Shown: positions 34,639 to 42,810, counted from the first letter of the stretch. The stretch: 64,000 bases of DNA from Streptomyces sp. CB01580 (GCF_001905795.1 NZ_LIXJ01000021.1:62001-126000), one strand, 5' to 3'. Made by a program: numbers and translations. Notes: generated by a model not told the origin, from the sequence alone.

Positions 34639-34760
34639 GCCGCCCGGAAGCCGCCCGTCGCCGACCGCGCCGCCCACCGGCCGCGTTCCCCCGAAGACCA
34701 TCGCACGCATGAGATCACCGAACGCGCCGAACCGGTCGAGACAACGGAGGTGTGCAAGGC

Positions 34761-36791
34761 ATGCTGGGGCACGTGCCGACACTTCCCCATCAGACCCAAC
34801 GGACCACCTCCGGCGGCCACATGGTCGTCTGCGGTGACGACGCGCTCGCCCGCCGACTCGCCGTGGAACTGCGGTACGTGTACGGGGAGCGGGTCACCCT
34901 GCTCCTCCCGCCGGGACGCGACGCGGGCCACGCCGATCTGCCGCTGACCGGGCGAGGACGGGCCGCCTCGCTGTTCGGCCGGATGTCGGCGGCGATGAAC
35001 CGCAACCTGGGCGGTCTCGGCAACGGCGGCGGCCTTTCCTCGGACAGCGACGGCTCCGGTGTGATCACCCTGGACGGCTCCGACACCAACGCCGGGGTCG
35101 AGGCGGTCCGCATCATGGAGGCCGCCGAACCCTCCTACGAGACGTTCGAGGAGGCCGGCGTCGAGTCGGCCGCCGCACTGGCCCTGGTCTACGAGGACGA
35201 CGAACGCAACATCCGCGCCGCGCTGACCGCCCGCCGCCTCAACCCCCGTCTGCGGCTGGTGATCCGGCTCTACAACCGCAAACTGGGCCAGCATCTGGAG
35301 ACCCTGCTGGACCAGGCGGCCGCCGTCGCCGCGCCCGGCCTCGACCCGGCCGCGCTGGACGCCTCGACCACGGTTCTGTCCGACGCCGACACCGCCGCGC
35401 CCGCCCTCGCCGCCACCGCGCTCACCGGCTCCAGCAAGGTGATCCAGGCGGAGGGCCTGCTGCTGCGCGCCGCCGAGCGCACCCCGCCCGAGGACGGCCG
35501 GGCCGCCGACCCCGGTCTGTGCACGCTCGCCCTGCTGTCCTCCACCACCCATGACCCGGCGGGCGCCGAGGGCTCCGACAGCAGCGGCGACGAAGGCCCC
35601 CTGCTCCTCCCGGACGCCCGGCAGGTGGCCGCCGCGACGGGCCGGGGCACGATCGTCCTGGAGACGGTGAGCCGGGCCGACCCCGACGCGCCCCCGCCCC
35701 GGATGGCGGGCAGGGGCGCACCGCTGAGCCGGATCTTCTCGCGACGGCTGCGCTGGTCCGCGCTGGGCGTCGGCCTGGCCGTGGTCGCCCTGGCCGTCGC
35801 GCTGACGCTCACCACCGACGACACCCCGCTGCACGCCGCGTATCTGACACTGCTGGACCTGTTCGCCATGGGCGACCCCGCGACCGACGATCCCAGGGCC
35901 CGCCAGATCATCCAACTCCTCTCCGGAGTAGCCGGGTTGATGCTGCTCCCGCTGCTCGTGGCGGCGGTCCTGGAGGCGTTCGGCTCGCTGCGCACGGCGT
36001 CCTCGCTGCGCCGCCCGCCCCGGGGCCTGTCGGGCCATGTGGTGCTGCTGGGCCTGGGCAAGATCGGTACGCGGGTGCTGGTCAGGCTGCGCGAGCTCGG
36101 CATCCCGGTGGTGTGTGTGGAGGACGACCCGGACGCGCGCGGCATCCCGGTGGCCCGGCGGCTGCATGTGCCGGTGGTGATCGGGGACGTCACCCAGGAA
36201 GGCGTGCTGGAGGCCGCGAAGATCGACCGCTCCCGCGCGCTGCTCGCCCTGACCAGCATCGACACCACCAATCTGGAAGCGGCCCTCTACGCCCGCTCGG
36301 TGAAGCCGGACCTGCGGGTGGCGCTGCGCCTGTTCGACGACGAGTTCGCGACCGCCGTCTACCGCACCCTGCGCACCGCCCACCCCCAGGCCGTGACGCG
36401 CTCCCGGTCCGTCTCCCATCTCGCCGCCCCGTCCTTCGCGGTGGCCATGATGGGCCGTCAGATCCTGGGCGCCATACCGGTGGAGCGCAAGGTGATGCTG
36501 TTCGCGGCGGTCGAGGTGGCGGGACATCCGCAGCTGGAGGGCCGCACGGTGCAGCAGGCGTTCCAGGCGGGCGCCTGGCGGGTGCTGGCCCTGGACGCCA
36601 CACCGCCGGAGGACCGCCGCCCGGACCTGGCCGCCCCCGTCGACGGCGGCCCGGACCATCCGTCGGGGCTGGTGTGGGACCTGCATCCGGGGTACGTGCT
36701 GCGTCCGCAGGACCGCGTGGTGATCGCCGCGACCCGGCGCGGCCTGGCCGAACTGCTGCGCAGACGCCGGGTGTCGTCGGTGCGGACGTAG
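34761..36791 (+). CDS. RCK-membrane-RCK protein (TrkA-N domains flanking two TM helices)
   Basis: A 676-residue protein. The N-terminal Rossmann-like domain (~20-300) has a degenerate nucleotide loop (VVCGDDALARRLAVEL) and a Gly/Ser-rich insertion. Two TM segments follow (~332-352 and ~388-410) with a short re-entrant-like stretch, LHAAYLTLLDLFAMGDPATD, but no TVGYG-type filter. The second TrkA-N domain (~425-560) is canonical: HVVLLGLGKIGTRVLV with acidic residues at the end of strand 2. Plan resembles CASTOR/POLLUX-type channels. ATG 34761 is preferred over GTG 34752 because ACGGAGG is 10 nt upstream. Confidence 0.8.
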   Translation: MLGHVPTLPHQTQRTTSGGHMVVCGDDALARRLAVELRYVYGERVTLLLPPGRDAGHADLPLTGRGRAASLFGRMSAAMNRNLGGLGNGGGLSSDSDGSGVITLDGSDTNAGVEAVRIMEAAEPSYETFEEAGVESAAALALVYEDDERNIRAALTARRLNPRLRLVIRLYNRKLGQHLETLLDQAAAVAAPGLDPAALDASTTVLSDADTAAPALAATALTGSSKVIQAEGLLLRAAERTPPEDGRAADPGLCTLALLSSTTHDPAGAEGSDSSGDEGPLLLPDARQVAAATGRGTIVLETVSRADPDAPPPRMAGRGAPLSRIFSRRLRWSALGVGLAVVALAVALTLTTDDTPLHAAYLTLLDLFAMGDPATDDPRARQIIQLLSGVAGLMLLPLLVAAVLEAFGSLRTASSLRRPPRGLSGHVVLLGLGKIGTRVLVRLRELGIPVVCVEDDPDARGIPVARRLHVPVVIGDVTQEGVLEAAKIDRSRALLALTSIDTTNLEAALYARSVKPDLRVALRLFDDEFATAVYRTLRTAHPQAVTRSRSVSHLAAPSFAVAMMGRQILGAIPVERKVMLFAAVEVAGHPQLEGRTVQQAFQAGAWRVLALDATPPEDRRPDLAAPVDGGPDHPSGLVWDLHPGYVLRPQDRVVIAATRRGLAELLRRRRVSSVRT

Positions 36792-36980
36792 CCCGTCCCC
36801 GCCGAGGTGCCCCGCCGGGTGTCGATGCCACGCACGTAGCCCCGCCCCCGCCCAGGTCCGGACACCCGGCGCCGTCCCGAACACCGGAGCCCGGGCACCC
36901 GGACGCGCTCCGGATCCCGGAACCCGGACGCGCTCGAAATCCGCATGCCCGGGCACTCCCCGCCACCTACCCTCGTCCCC

Positions 36981-37601
36981 ATGGCTGCCGAACCGGATCT
37001 CCTGAACGTGATCGACGTCGAGGCGACGTGCTGGGACGGCCAGCCACCGCCCGGCGCGGTCAGCGAGATCATCGAGATCGGGCTGACCGTCGTCGATCTG
37101 CGCGCGGCCGATGGGGTCTCGCCTGCTCGAACGGGGTCGAGAGCCCGGGGAAGGGTCGCCCGGCACCGGATCCTGGTCCGCCCGGCCCGGTCGACCGTCA
37201 GCGCGTTCTGCACGGAACTGACCGGCCTGACCGCGGCCGAGGTGGGCACCGGCGTCTCCTTCGCCGAGGCGTGCGGGCTACTGGCGTCGGAGCACGAGGC
37301 GGGAATCCGGCCCTGGGCGAGCTGGGGCGACTACGACCGCAACCAGTTCACCCGCCAGTGCCGGGCCACCGGCACCCGTTACCCGTTCGGCCGGCACCAC
37401 ACCAACGCCAAGCTCCCCTTCACCGCCGCCCACGGCCTGCGCAAACGCCCCGGCATGGCGCAGGCCCTGCGGATCGCCGGCCTTCCGCTGGAGGGCCGGC
37501 ACCACAGCGGCGCCGACGACGCCTGGAACATCGCGGCCCTGGTCCTGGACACGGCGGCCCGGGGCTTCTGGCCGAACTCACCGGATTCCCCTATGAGTTG
37601 A
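36981..37601 (+). CDS. DEDDh 3'-5' exonuclease (ERI1/KapD-like) with an inserted repeat
   Basis: A 206-residue exonuclease of the DnaQ-like superfamily acting on RNA or DNA ends. Catalytic residues visible: D12 and E14 in IDVEATC, Asp in WGDYDRNQ, and His/Asp in HHSGADDAWN. Between DLRAAD and RVARHRILV, residues ~44-58 (GVSPARTGSRARGR) have no counterpart in the family and are encoded by a REP-like palindrome (37109-37155) matching 2346-2395. The insertion keeps the frame and lies in a surface loop between two strands, so activity may persist. ATG 36981 gives the normal start. Converges on trpS. Confidence 0.85.
   Translation: MAAEPDLLNVIDVEATCWDGQPPPGAVSEIIEIGLTVVDLRAADGVSPARTGSRARGRVARHRILVRPARSTVSAFCTELTGLTAAEVGTGVSFAEACGLLASEHEAGIRPWASWGDYDRNQFTRQCRATGTRYPFGRHHTNAKLPFTAAHGLRKRPGMAQALRIAGLPLEGRHHSGADDAWNIAALVLDTAARGFWPNSPDSPMS
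37109..37155. repeat. REP-like palindromic repeat unit (copy 2), inside a CDS
   Basis: Starts GATGGGGTCTC and contains CTGCTCGAACG and GTCGAGAGC, then GGGGAAGGG. About nine in ten positions match 2346-2395. It encodes an extra ~15 residues in the exonuclease without a frameshift. Confidence 0.75.
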
Positions 37602-37674
37602 TGCATCGACAGATATCTGCCGACCGGCCGCGGGGCAGGGCGCCCATGAGCCAGGGCGCCCATGGGGCAGAGGG

Positions 37675-38778
37675 CTACAGCACCCCACCCATCGCGCCCC
37701 GCACCTCGTCCAGCGTGGCCCCGGCGATCTCGTTGGCGCGCACGTTCCCGGCCCGCAGCACGGACCGCACATGGCCCATGTCCCGCGCGTACTCGGCCCG
37801 CCGTGCCCGGATCGGCGCCATCCGTTCGTTGACCGCCTCGGTCACGGTCCGCTTGAGCGCGGCGGCGCCTGTGCCGCCGATCTCCTCCGCCAACTCGTGC
37901 GGGTCGCGGTCCAGGCAGAGCGCGGCCAGCAGGACGAGCGAGGACACCCCGGGCCGGTTCTCCGGCTCGTAGGTGATGTGGCGCTCGGCGTCCGTTCTGG
38001 CGCCCTTGATCAGCCGCGCCGTCTCGTCGGCGGTGGCGCCGAGCGCGATGGAGTTGCCCCGGCTCTTGCTCATCTTGGTGCCGTCGGTGCCGAGCAGCAG
38101 CGGTGCGGCGGAGAGCAGCGCGTCCGGCTCCGGAAAGACCTGCCCGTACCGCTCGTTGAAGCGGCGGGCGACGGTCCGGGTCACTTCGAGGTGCGGCAGC
38201 TGGTCCCGCCCGACCGGCACCAGATTGCCCTTGCAGAACAGGATGTCGGCGGCCTGGTGCACCGGATACGTGAACATCAGGCCGCTCACCGCCGACTGCC
38301 GGGAGTGCGCGATCTCGTCCTTGACGGTGGGGTTGCGGTTGAGCTCGGCCACGGAGATCAGGCTGAGGAAGGGCAGCATCAGCTGGTTGAGCGCGGGCAC
38401 GGCGCTGTGGTTGAAGATCGTCGAACGCTCGGGGTCGACGCCGACGGCCAGGTAGTCCAGGACCATGGCCTCCATGTGCTCGGTAAGGCGGTCGGCGACG
38501 TCCCGGTCGGTGAGCACCTGGTAGTCGGCGATGATCACGAAGACGTCCACCCCGAGGTTCTGGAGCCGGACCCGGTTGTGGAGGGTGCCGAAGTAGTGCC
38601 CGAGGTGCAGCGGTCCGGTGGGCCGGTCCCCGGTCATCACCCGGAACCGTTCCGGGGCCCGCCGGATCAGCTCCTCCAGCTCGGCGGTGCGTCGCAGGGC
38701 GGCGGTGTCGGTGGCGGAGGCGTCGGCGGGCACGGCTTCGACGACGGGCGCGTCGGCGGTGGCGGTGGCTGCGTTCAT
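37675..38778 (-). CDS. trpS: Tryptophanyl-tRNA synthetase, auxiliary type
   Basis: A 367-residue class I aminoacyl-tRNA synthetase charging tRNA-Trp. The HIGH motif is PLHLGHYFG and the KMSKS motif is TKMSKSRGN; also typical: GVDVFVIIADYQVLTD and SRQSAVSGLMFTYPVHQAAD. The N-terminal ~35 residues are an Ala/Asp-rich extension. It is preceded by a Trp-codon leader peptide and attenuator, the arrangement known for the auxiliary, indolmycin-resistant TrpRS of Streptomyces. It is therefore probably an inducible second copy, with the housekeeping trpS elsewhere. ATG 38778 has GGAGAG 8-13 nt upstream. Confidence 0.95.
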   Translation of the reverse strand: MNAATATADAPVVEAVPADASATDTAALRRTAELEELIRRAPERFRVMTGDRPTGPLHLGHYFGTLHNRVRLQNLGVDVFVIIADYQVLTDRDVADRLTEHMEAMVLDYLAVGVDPERSTIFNHSAVPALNQLMLPFLSLISVAELNRNPTVKDEIAHSRQSAVSGLMFTYPVHQAADILFCKGNLVPVGRDQLPHLEVTRTVARRFNERYGQVFPEPDALLSAAPLLLGTDGTKMSKSRGNSIALGATADETARLIKGARTDAERHITYEPENRPGVSSLVLLAALCLDRDPHELAEEIGGTGAAALKRTVTEAVNERMAPIRARRAEYARDMGHVRSVLRAGNVRANEIAGATLDEVRGAMGGVL

Positions 38779-38873
38779 GGGGCTGTCTCTCCTCGCTGAT
38801 GCTGCGGTACTGGCTGGGTGGAGGACGGCCCGCCGGAATCCACCGGCATCCGCACCCGTACGAGGCAGAGAGA

Positions 38874-38926
38874 AGGGCCGTCCGATTCGAACGGCCCTGG
38901 TTTCCGTGCGCGTGGAGTGGCCGCTC
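38874..38926 (-). promoter_or_regulatory. Ribosome-mediated transcription attenuator of trpS
   Basis: In the transcript, region 2 GAGCGGCC (38919-38926) can pair with region 3 GGCCGTTC (38889-38896) as an antiterminator. Alternatively AGGGCCGT (38891-38898) pairs with ACGGCCCT (38874-38881) as a terminator followed by TCTCTCT. Region 1, overlapping the leader's Trp codons (GGCGCTCC), can pair with region 2 (GGAGCGGCC). The three pairings are mutually exclusive as in classical trp attenuation. Stalling at the Trp codons when charged tRNA-Trp is scarce should favour read-through. Confidence 0.88.
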
Positions 38927-38968
38927 CTAGAAGGAGCGCCACCAATTCCGGCACGGTGCGTAGGTCAT
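38927..38968 (-). CDS. trpS leader peptide MTYAPCRNWWRSF
   Basis: A 13-codon ORF (ATG 38966-38968, TAG 38927-38929) with two adjacent Trp codons at positions 9 and 10. It ends just before the antiterminator arm, so a ribosome stalled at Trp-Trp would free region 2. The ribosome-binding site is weak (ATCGGGCC). It is too short to be called by gene finders. It is the sensing element of the attenuator. Confidence 0.88.
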   Translation of the reverse strand: MTYAPCRNWWRSF

Positions 38969-39091
38969 GGCCCGATGGTAACGCGCCGGTACGCCCGGCA
39001 GTACGGGAATGGCCCACATGCCCCAGCCCGCGCCCCAGCACGTCGGCCAGGGCCCCCTGGCGCATCGACCAGGGAGTTTCGTTGAAGCATG

Positions 39092-39103
39092 AACCAAATG
39101 GTT
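39092..39103. promoter_or_regulatory. Palindrome AACCAAATGGTT upstream of wrbA
   Basis: A 12-bp palindrome in an AT-rich patch ~84 bp upstream of the WrbA start, flanked by GTTGAAGCATGAAC. Likely operator or promoter core; cognate regulator not in the window (MarR/HxlR style). Confidence 0.45.
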
Positions 39104-39186
39104 AAATGATGGCCGCCCCGTACAGGCGCGGGTGACCGCCCGGCTTGTCCTGTATGTCTCGCATGTACTGAACGGAGATGTGTCCC

Positions 39187-39804
39187 ATGTCTACCGCAGT
39201 GAAGCTCGCTGTCATCTACTACTCCTCCACCGGCTTCAGCGCCGAGATCGCCAAGGAGATCGCCGAGGCGGGCACCAAGGCCGGTGCCGAGGTGCGCCTG
39301 CTGAAGACCGCCGAGCTCGCGCCGGAGGCCGCCATCGCCTCCAACGAGGCATGGGCCGCGCACGCCGCCGCCAGCGCCGGCATCCCGGTCGCCACGCCGG
39401 ACGACGTCGAGTGGGCCGACGCCGTGATCTTCGGTACGCCGACCCGCTTCGGCAACGTGTCCTCGCAGCTCAAGCAGTTCCTGGACACCCTCGGCGGTCT
39501 GTGGGCCCGGGGCGCCCTGGCCGACAAGGTGTACAGCGGCTTCGTGACGACCGCCACCACCCACGGTGGCCAGGAGTCGACGCTTCTCGCCCTGTACAAC
39601 TCCATCCACCACTTCGGCGGCCTGGTCGTCGCCCCCGGCTACACCGACGCGGTGAAGTTCGTCGACGGCAACCCGTACGGCACCTCCCACGTCGACGCCC
39701 AGGGCAACAACCCGATCGGCGACCAGACGCGCGACGCCGCGCGCCACCAGGCCGAGCGCGTCGTCAAGATCGCCTCGGCCCTCAAGGCCGGCCTCGGCGC
39801 CTGA
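39187..39804 (+). CDS. wrbA: NAD(P)H:quinone oxidoreductase, WrbA family
   Basis: A 205-residue flavodoxin-fold FMN enzyme that reduces quinones by two electrons. The FMN phosphate loop is IYYSSTGFSAEIAKEI, the isoalloxazine loop is GTPTRFGNVSSQLKQFLD, and the late loop TTATTHGGQESTLLALYN is diagnostic of WrbA. Length is normal. ATG 39187 is chosen (GGAG 10 nt upstream) over ATG 39178. Followed by a strong terminator at 39845. Confidence 0.94.
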   Translation: MSTAVKLAVIYYSSTGFSAEIAKEIAEAGTKAGAEVRLLKTAELAPEAAIASNEAWAAHAAASAGIPVATPDDVEWADAVIFGTPTRFGNVSSQLKQFLDTLGGLWARGALADKVYSGFVTTATTHGGQESTLLALYNSIHHFGGLVVAPGYTDAVKFVDGNPYGTSHVDAQGNNPIGDQTRDAARHQAERVVKIASALKAGLGA

Positions 39805-39844
39805 GCCACACCCGGTCCCGGCGCCCGAGCCGCACCCGCCCCCT

Positions 39845-39882
39845 GAAGCGCCCGTCACCCGCATCGCGGCGACGGGCGCTTC
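39845..39882 (+). terminator. wrbA terminator
   Basis: GAAGCGCCCGTC (39845-39856) and GACGGGCGCTTC (39871-39882): a perfect 12-bp stem 40 bp after the stop. Confidence 0.85.
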
Positions 39883-40054
39883 GGCGTATGCGCGCGGGAG
39901 GGCACGCGCCGCCCCCGGCAGGCCCCCACGGAACGGAGACCCGCGAAACGCAGACCCGTGAAGCAGCGACAAACGGAACAGCGGCCTGCGGAACAGCGGC
40001 ACACCCCCTCGGAATAGCCCAGGAGCCCGTCCCGTTGTAGGGTGTGCTCACGTA

Positions 40055-40068
40055 GTTCAACGTTCAAC
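40055..40068. promoter_or_regulatory. GTTCAACGTTCAAC element upstream of the LLM operon
   Basis: Direct repeat of TTCAAC with a central AACGTT palindrome, 16 bp before the LLM start and abutting its ribosome-binding site (CCGGAGG). Good position for a repressor operator. Confidence 0.45.
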
Positions 40069-40084
40069 AAACCGGAGGCGGGCC

Positions 40085-41239
40085 ATGGAGTTCGGGATCT
40101 TCACCGTCGGGGACGTCACCACGGACCCGACCACCGGCAGGACACCGACCGAGAACGAGCGGATCAAGGCGACGCTCGCGATCGCGCAGAAGGTGGAGGA
40201 GGTCGGGCTGGACGTGTTCGCGACCGGCGAGCACCACAACCCGCCGTTCGTCCCGTCCTCGCCGACGACCACGCTCGGCTACATCGCCGCCCGCACCGAC
40301 CGCATCATCCTGTCCACGTCCACCACGCTGATCACCACCAACGACCCGGTGAAGATCGCCGAGGACTACGCGACGCTCCAGCACCTCGCGGACGGCCGCG
40401 TCGACCTGATGATGGGCCGGGGCAACACGGGCCCGGTCTACCCCTGGTTCGGCAAGGACATCCGCCAGGGCATCCCGCTCGCCATCGAGAACTACGCCCT
40501 GCTGCACAAGCTGTGGCGCGAGGACGTCGTCGACTGGGAGGGCAAGTTCCGTACGCCGCTGCAGTCGTTCACCGCGACCCCGCGCCCGCTGGACGGCGTC
40601 CCGCCGTTCGTCTGGCACGGCTCGATCCGTTCCCCGGAGATCGCCGAGCAGGCCGCGTACTACGGCGACGGCTTCTTCCACAACAACATCTTCTGGCCCA
40701 TGGAGCACACCAAGAAGATGGTGAACCTCTACCGCCGCCGGTACGCGCACTACGGGCACGGCACCGCCGAGCAGGCCGTCGTCGGCCTCGGCGGCCAGGT
40801 GTTCATGCGGAAGAACTCGCAGGACGCGGTACGGGAGTTCCGCCCGTACTTCGACAACGCGCCGGTCTACGGGCACGGGCCCTCGCTGGAGGACTTCACC
40901 CGGGAGACCCCGCTGACCGTCGGTTCCCCGCAGCAGGTCATCGAGCGCACCCTGACCTTCCGCGAGGCCGTCGGCGACTACCAGCGCCAGCTGTTCCTGA
41001 TGGACCACGCGGGACTGCCGCTGAAGACGGTCCTGGAGCAGCTCGACATCCTCGGTGAGGAGGTCGTCCCGGTGCTGCGCAAGGAGTTCGCCGCCCTGCG
41101 GCCGGCCGGGGTCCCGGACGCCGCGCCGCTCCACCCGGCCGTCGCCGCCACCCGTGGCATCGCGGCCGACGCCCCCGGTGCCGACGGCACCACGACCCGC
41201 ACCCCTGTCACCGCCGCCACCGCCGCGAAGGAGGTCTGA
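40085..41239 (+). CDS. LLM-class FMN-dependent monooxygenase (CE1758-like)
   Basis: A 384-residue luciferase-like monooxygenase. The N-terminus MEFGIFTVGDVTTDP followed by DVFATGEHHNPPFVPSSPTT is characteristic of the CE1758-type LLM family, which is consistently paired with a CE1759-type FMN reductase as here. It would use reduced FMN and O2 to oxidise an unknown substrate. The last ~40 residues are an Ala/Thr-rich extension. CCGGAGG precedes ATG 40085. The stop is 5 bp before the reductase start. Confidence 0.9.
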   Translation: MEFGIFTVGDVTTDPTTGRTPTENERIKATLAIAQKVEEVGLDVFATGEHHNPPFVPSSPTTTLGYIAARTDRIILSTSTTLITTNDPVKIAEDYATLQHLADGRVDLMMGRGNTGPVYPWFGKDIRQGIPLAIENYALLHKLWREDVVDWEGKFRTPLQSFTATPRPLDGVPPFVWHGSIRSPEIAEQAAYYGDGFFHNNIFWPMEHTKKMVNLYRRRYAHYGHGTAEQAVVGLGGQVFMRKNSQDAVREFRPYFDNAPVYGHGPSLEDFTRETPLTVGSPQQVIERTLTFREAVGDYQRQLFLMDHAGLPLKTVLEQLDILGEEVVPVLRKEFAALRPAGVPDAAPLHPAVAATRGIAADAPGADGTTTRTPVTAATAAKEV

Positions 41240-41244
41240 TCACC

Positions 41245-41925
41245 GTGTCCACCACGCCCGGCACGCCCACCCTGCCCATCACCGAGCCGCTGCGAATCGT
41301 CGCCGTGTCGGCGGGACTGAGCAGCCCCTCGTCGACCCGGCTGCTGGCCGAACGGCTGGCCGGCGCGGCCCGCGAACGGCTGCTGGCCGAGCAGGACCGC
41401 ACGGTCGAGGTCCGGCTGATCGAGCTGCGCGACCTGGCCGTCGACATCGCCAACCACCTGGTGACCGGCTTCCCGCCGGCCGCCCTGGACGAGGCGATCA
41501 AGGAGGTGACGGAGGCCGACGGTCTGATCGCCGTCTCGCCCGTCTTCACCGCGTCGTACAGCGGGCTGTTCAAGTCGTTCTTCGACCTGATCGACAACAC
41601 CGCGCTCACCGGCAAGCCCGTCGTCGTCGCGGCGACGGGCGGCACCGCCCGCCACTCGCTGGTCCTGGAGCACGCGATGCGTCCGCTCTTCGCCTACCTG
41701 CGGGCCAGTGTCCTGCCGACCTCCGTGTACGCGGCGTCGGAGGACTGGGGCTCGTCCGGCGACGAGTACACCGAGGGCCTGCCGTCCCGCATCCGGCGGG
41801 CGGGCGGCGAACTCGCCGCCGTGCTCACGGGCGGCCGGGCGGCCTCCAGGGCACCGAGGACGCTCGGGCTCGACGACGAGGTCATACCGTTCGAACAGCA
41901 GCTCGCCGACCTGCGGCTGGACTGA
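41245..41925 (+). CDS. NADPH-dependent FMN reductase (CE1759-like)
   Basis: A 226-residue flavodoxin-like reductase supplying FMNH2 to the monooxygenase encoded just upstream. It has AVSAGLSSPSSTRLLAERLA near the N-terminus (phosphate loop), AVSPVFTASYSGLFKSFFD (FMN-binding) and VVAATGGTARHSLVLEHAM. GTG 41245 with AAGGAGG 10 nt upstream inside the end of the LLM gene. Two-gene operon ended by the hairpin at 41932. Confidence 0.9.
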   Translation: MSTTPGTPTLPITEPLRIVAVSAGLSSPSSTRLLAERLAGAARERLLAEQDRTVEVRLIELRDLAVDIANHLVTGFPPAALDEAIKEVTEADGLIAVSPVFTASYSGLFKSFFDLIDNTALTGKPVVVAATGGTARHSLVLEHAMRPLFAYLRASVLPTSVYAASEDWGSSGDEYTEGLPSRIRRAGGELAAVLTGGRAASRAPRTLGLDDEVIPFEQQLADLRLD

Positions 41926-41931
41926 TCCGTT

Positions 41932-41968
41932 CGGTCGGCCCGTTCCGTCCCCCGGTCCGGGCCGACCG
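41932..41968 (+). terminator. Terminator of the LLM/FMN reductase operon
   Basis: CGGTCGGCCC (41932-41941) and GGGCCGACCG (41959-41968), 10-bp stem 6 bp after the stop. Several overlapping GGCCCGGGAC-type inverted repeats follow to ~42035. Confidence 0.75.
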
Positions 41969-42190
41969 TCCCGGGACGAACGGCCCGGGACCATCGGCCC
42001 GGTCGGTCCGGACGGTTCGGGCCGAACAGCCGGACAGCCGGGACCGACAGGCCCGCGCCATCAACACATCTGTCCTGTTTGATTACATTGGCGTGAAAGA
42101 TGCGTCATGCGAAAGCGGCCCGCACCGGGTGTACGAGGTTTCTTCGCGTGCCGCCTCTGCGCACTGAGCCGAACCGAGCTGGAGGCAGAG

Positions 42191-42613
42191 ATGGGCAGGA
42201 TCGTGGTGGGCGTTGACGGCTCCGAGTCGTCGATCAAGGCGCTGCACTGGGCCGTACGCCAGGCGGAGCTGACCGGCGACACGGTGGAAGCCGTCAACAG
42301 CTGGGAGTACCCGGCGACCAGTTGGGCGTCCATGATGCCCGGCATGCCGGAGGACTTCGACCCGCAGGCCCTGGCGACCGTGTCGCTCACCGAGGCGCTG
42401 GAGGAGGCCCTGGGCGCCGAGGGCGCGGCCAACGTGACCAAGGTCATCGTGATCGGCAACCCGGCCCAGTCCCTGCTGGAGCGGGCCAAGGGCGCGAACC
42501 TGCTGGTCGTGGGCGCACGCGGGTACAGCGGTTTCAAGGCGACGCTGCTCGGCTCGGTCAGCCTCCACGTCACCCAGCACGCGCCGTGCCCGGTGACGGT
42601 CGTACGCGACTGA
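42191..42613 (+). CDS. Universal stress protein (UspA fold)
   Basis: A 140-residue single-domain USP. The ATP-binding type signature G-x2-G-x9-G-S is seen in VVGARGYSGFKATLLGSVS, and the start GRIVVGVDGSESSIKAL is canonical. GGAGGCAGAG precedes ATG 42191. Monocistronic, convergent with a membrane-protein gene and ended by a bidirectional terminator. Probable role in dormancy or stress signalling. Confidence 0.93.
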   Translation: MGRIVVGVDGSESSIKALHWAVRQAELTGDTVEAVNSWEYPATSWASMMPGMPEDFDPQALATVSLTEALEEALGAEGAANVTKVIVIGNPAQSLLERAKGANLLVVGARGYSGFKATLLGSVSLHVTQHAPCPVTVVRD

Positions 42614-42698
42614 CGTACCACCGCGACATAGCTGGTACGCCGCACGCGAATCACCACGACGATGTCACCACGACGGCGTGATGACGAATCATGACGGC

Positions 42699-42732
42699 GA
42701 CGGGCCCGCACACATTTCCGTGCGGGCCCGTC
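42699..42732. terminator. Bidirectional terminator
   Basis: GACGGGCCCGCAC (42699-42711), loop ACATTTCC, GTGCGGGCCCGTC (42720-42732): perfect 13-bp stem between convergent genes. Confidence 0.85.
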
Positions 42733-42810
42733 GTCGTGCCGGTCATGCAGGTCGTACCGGTCGTGCCGGATGGCACCCACGGTGGTACCGGGGGACCCCG
42801 GCGGCGGATG

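Noticed and set aside
34431..37166. 911-codon minus-strand frame opposite the RCK gene
   Set aside because: Gln/Arg/Gly-rich shadow, no recognisable domain.
38882..38890. TTCGAATC as a tRNA T-loop
   Set aside because: It is the loop of the trpS attenuator terminator; no acceptor or anticodon stems are present.
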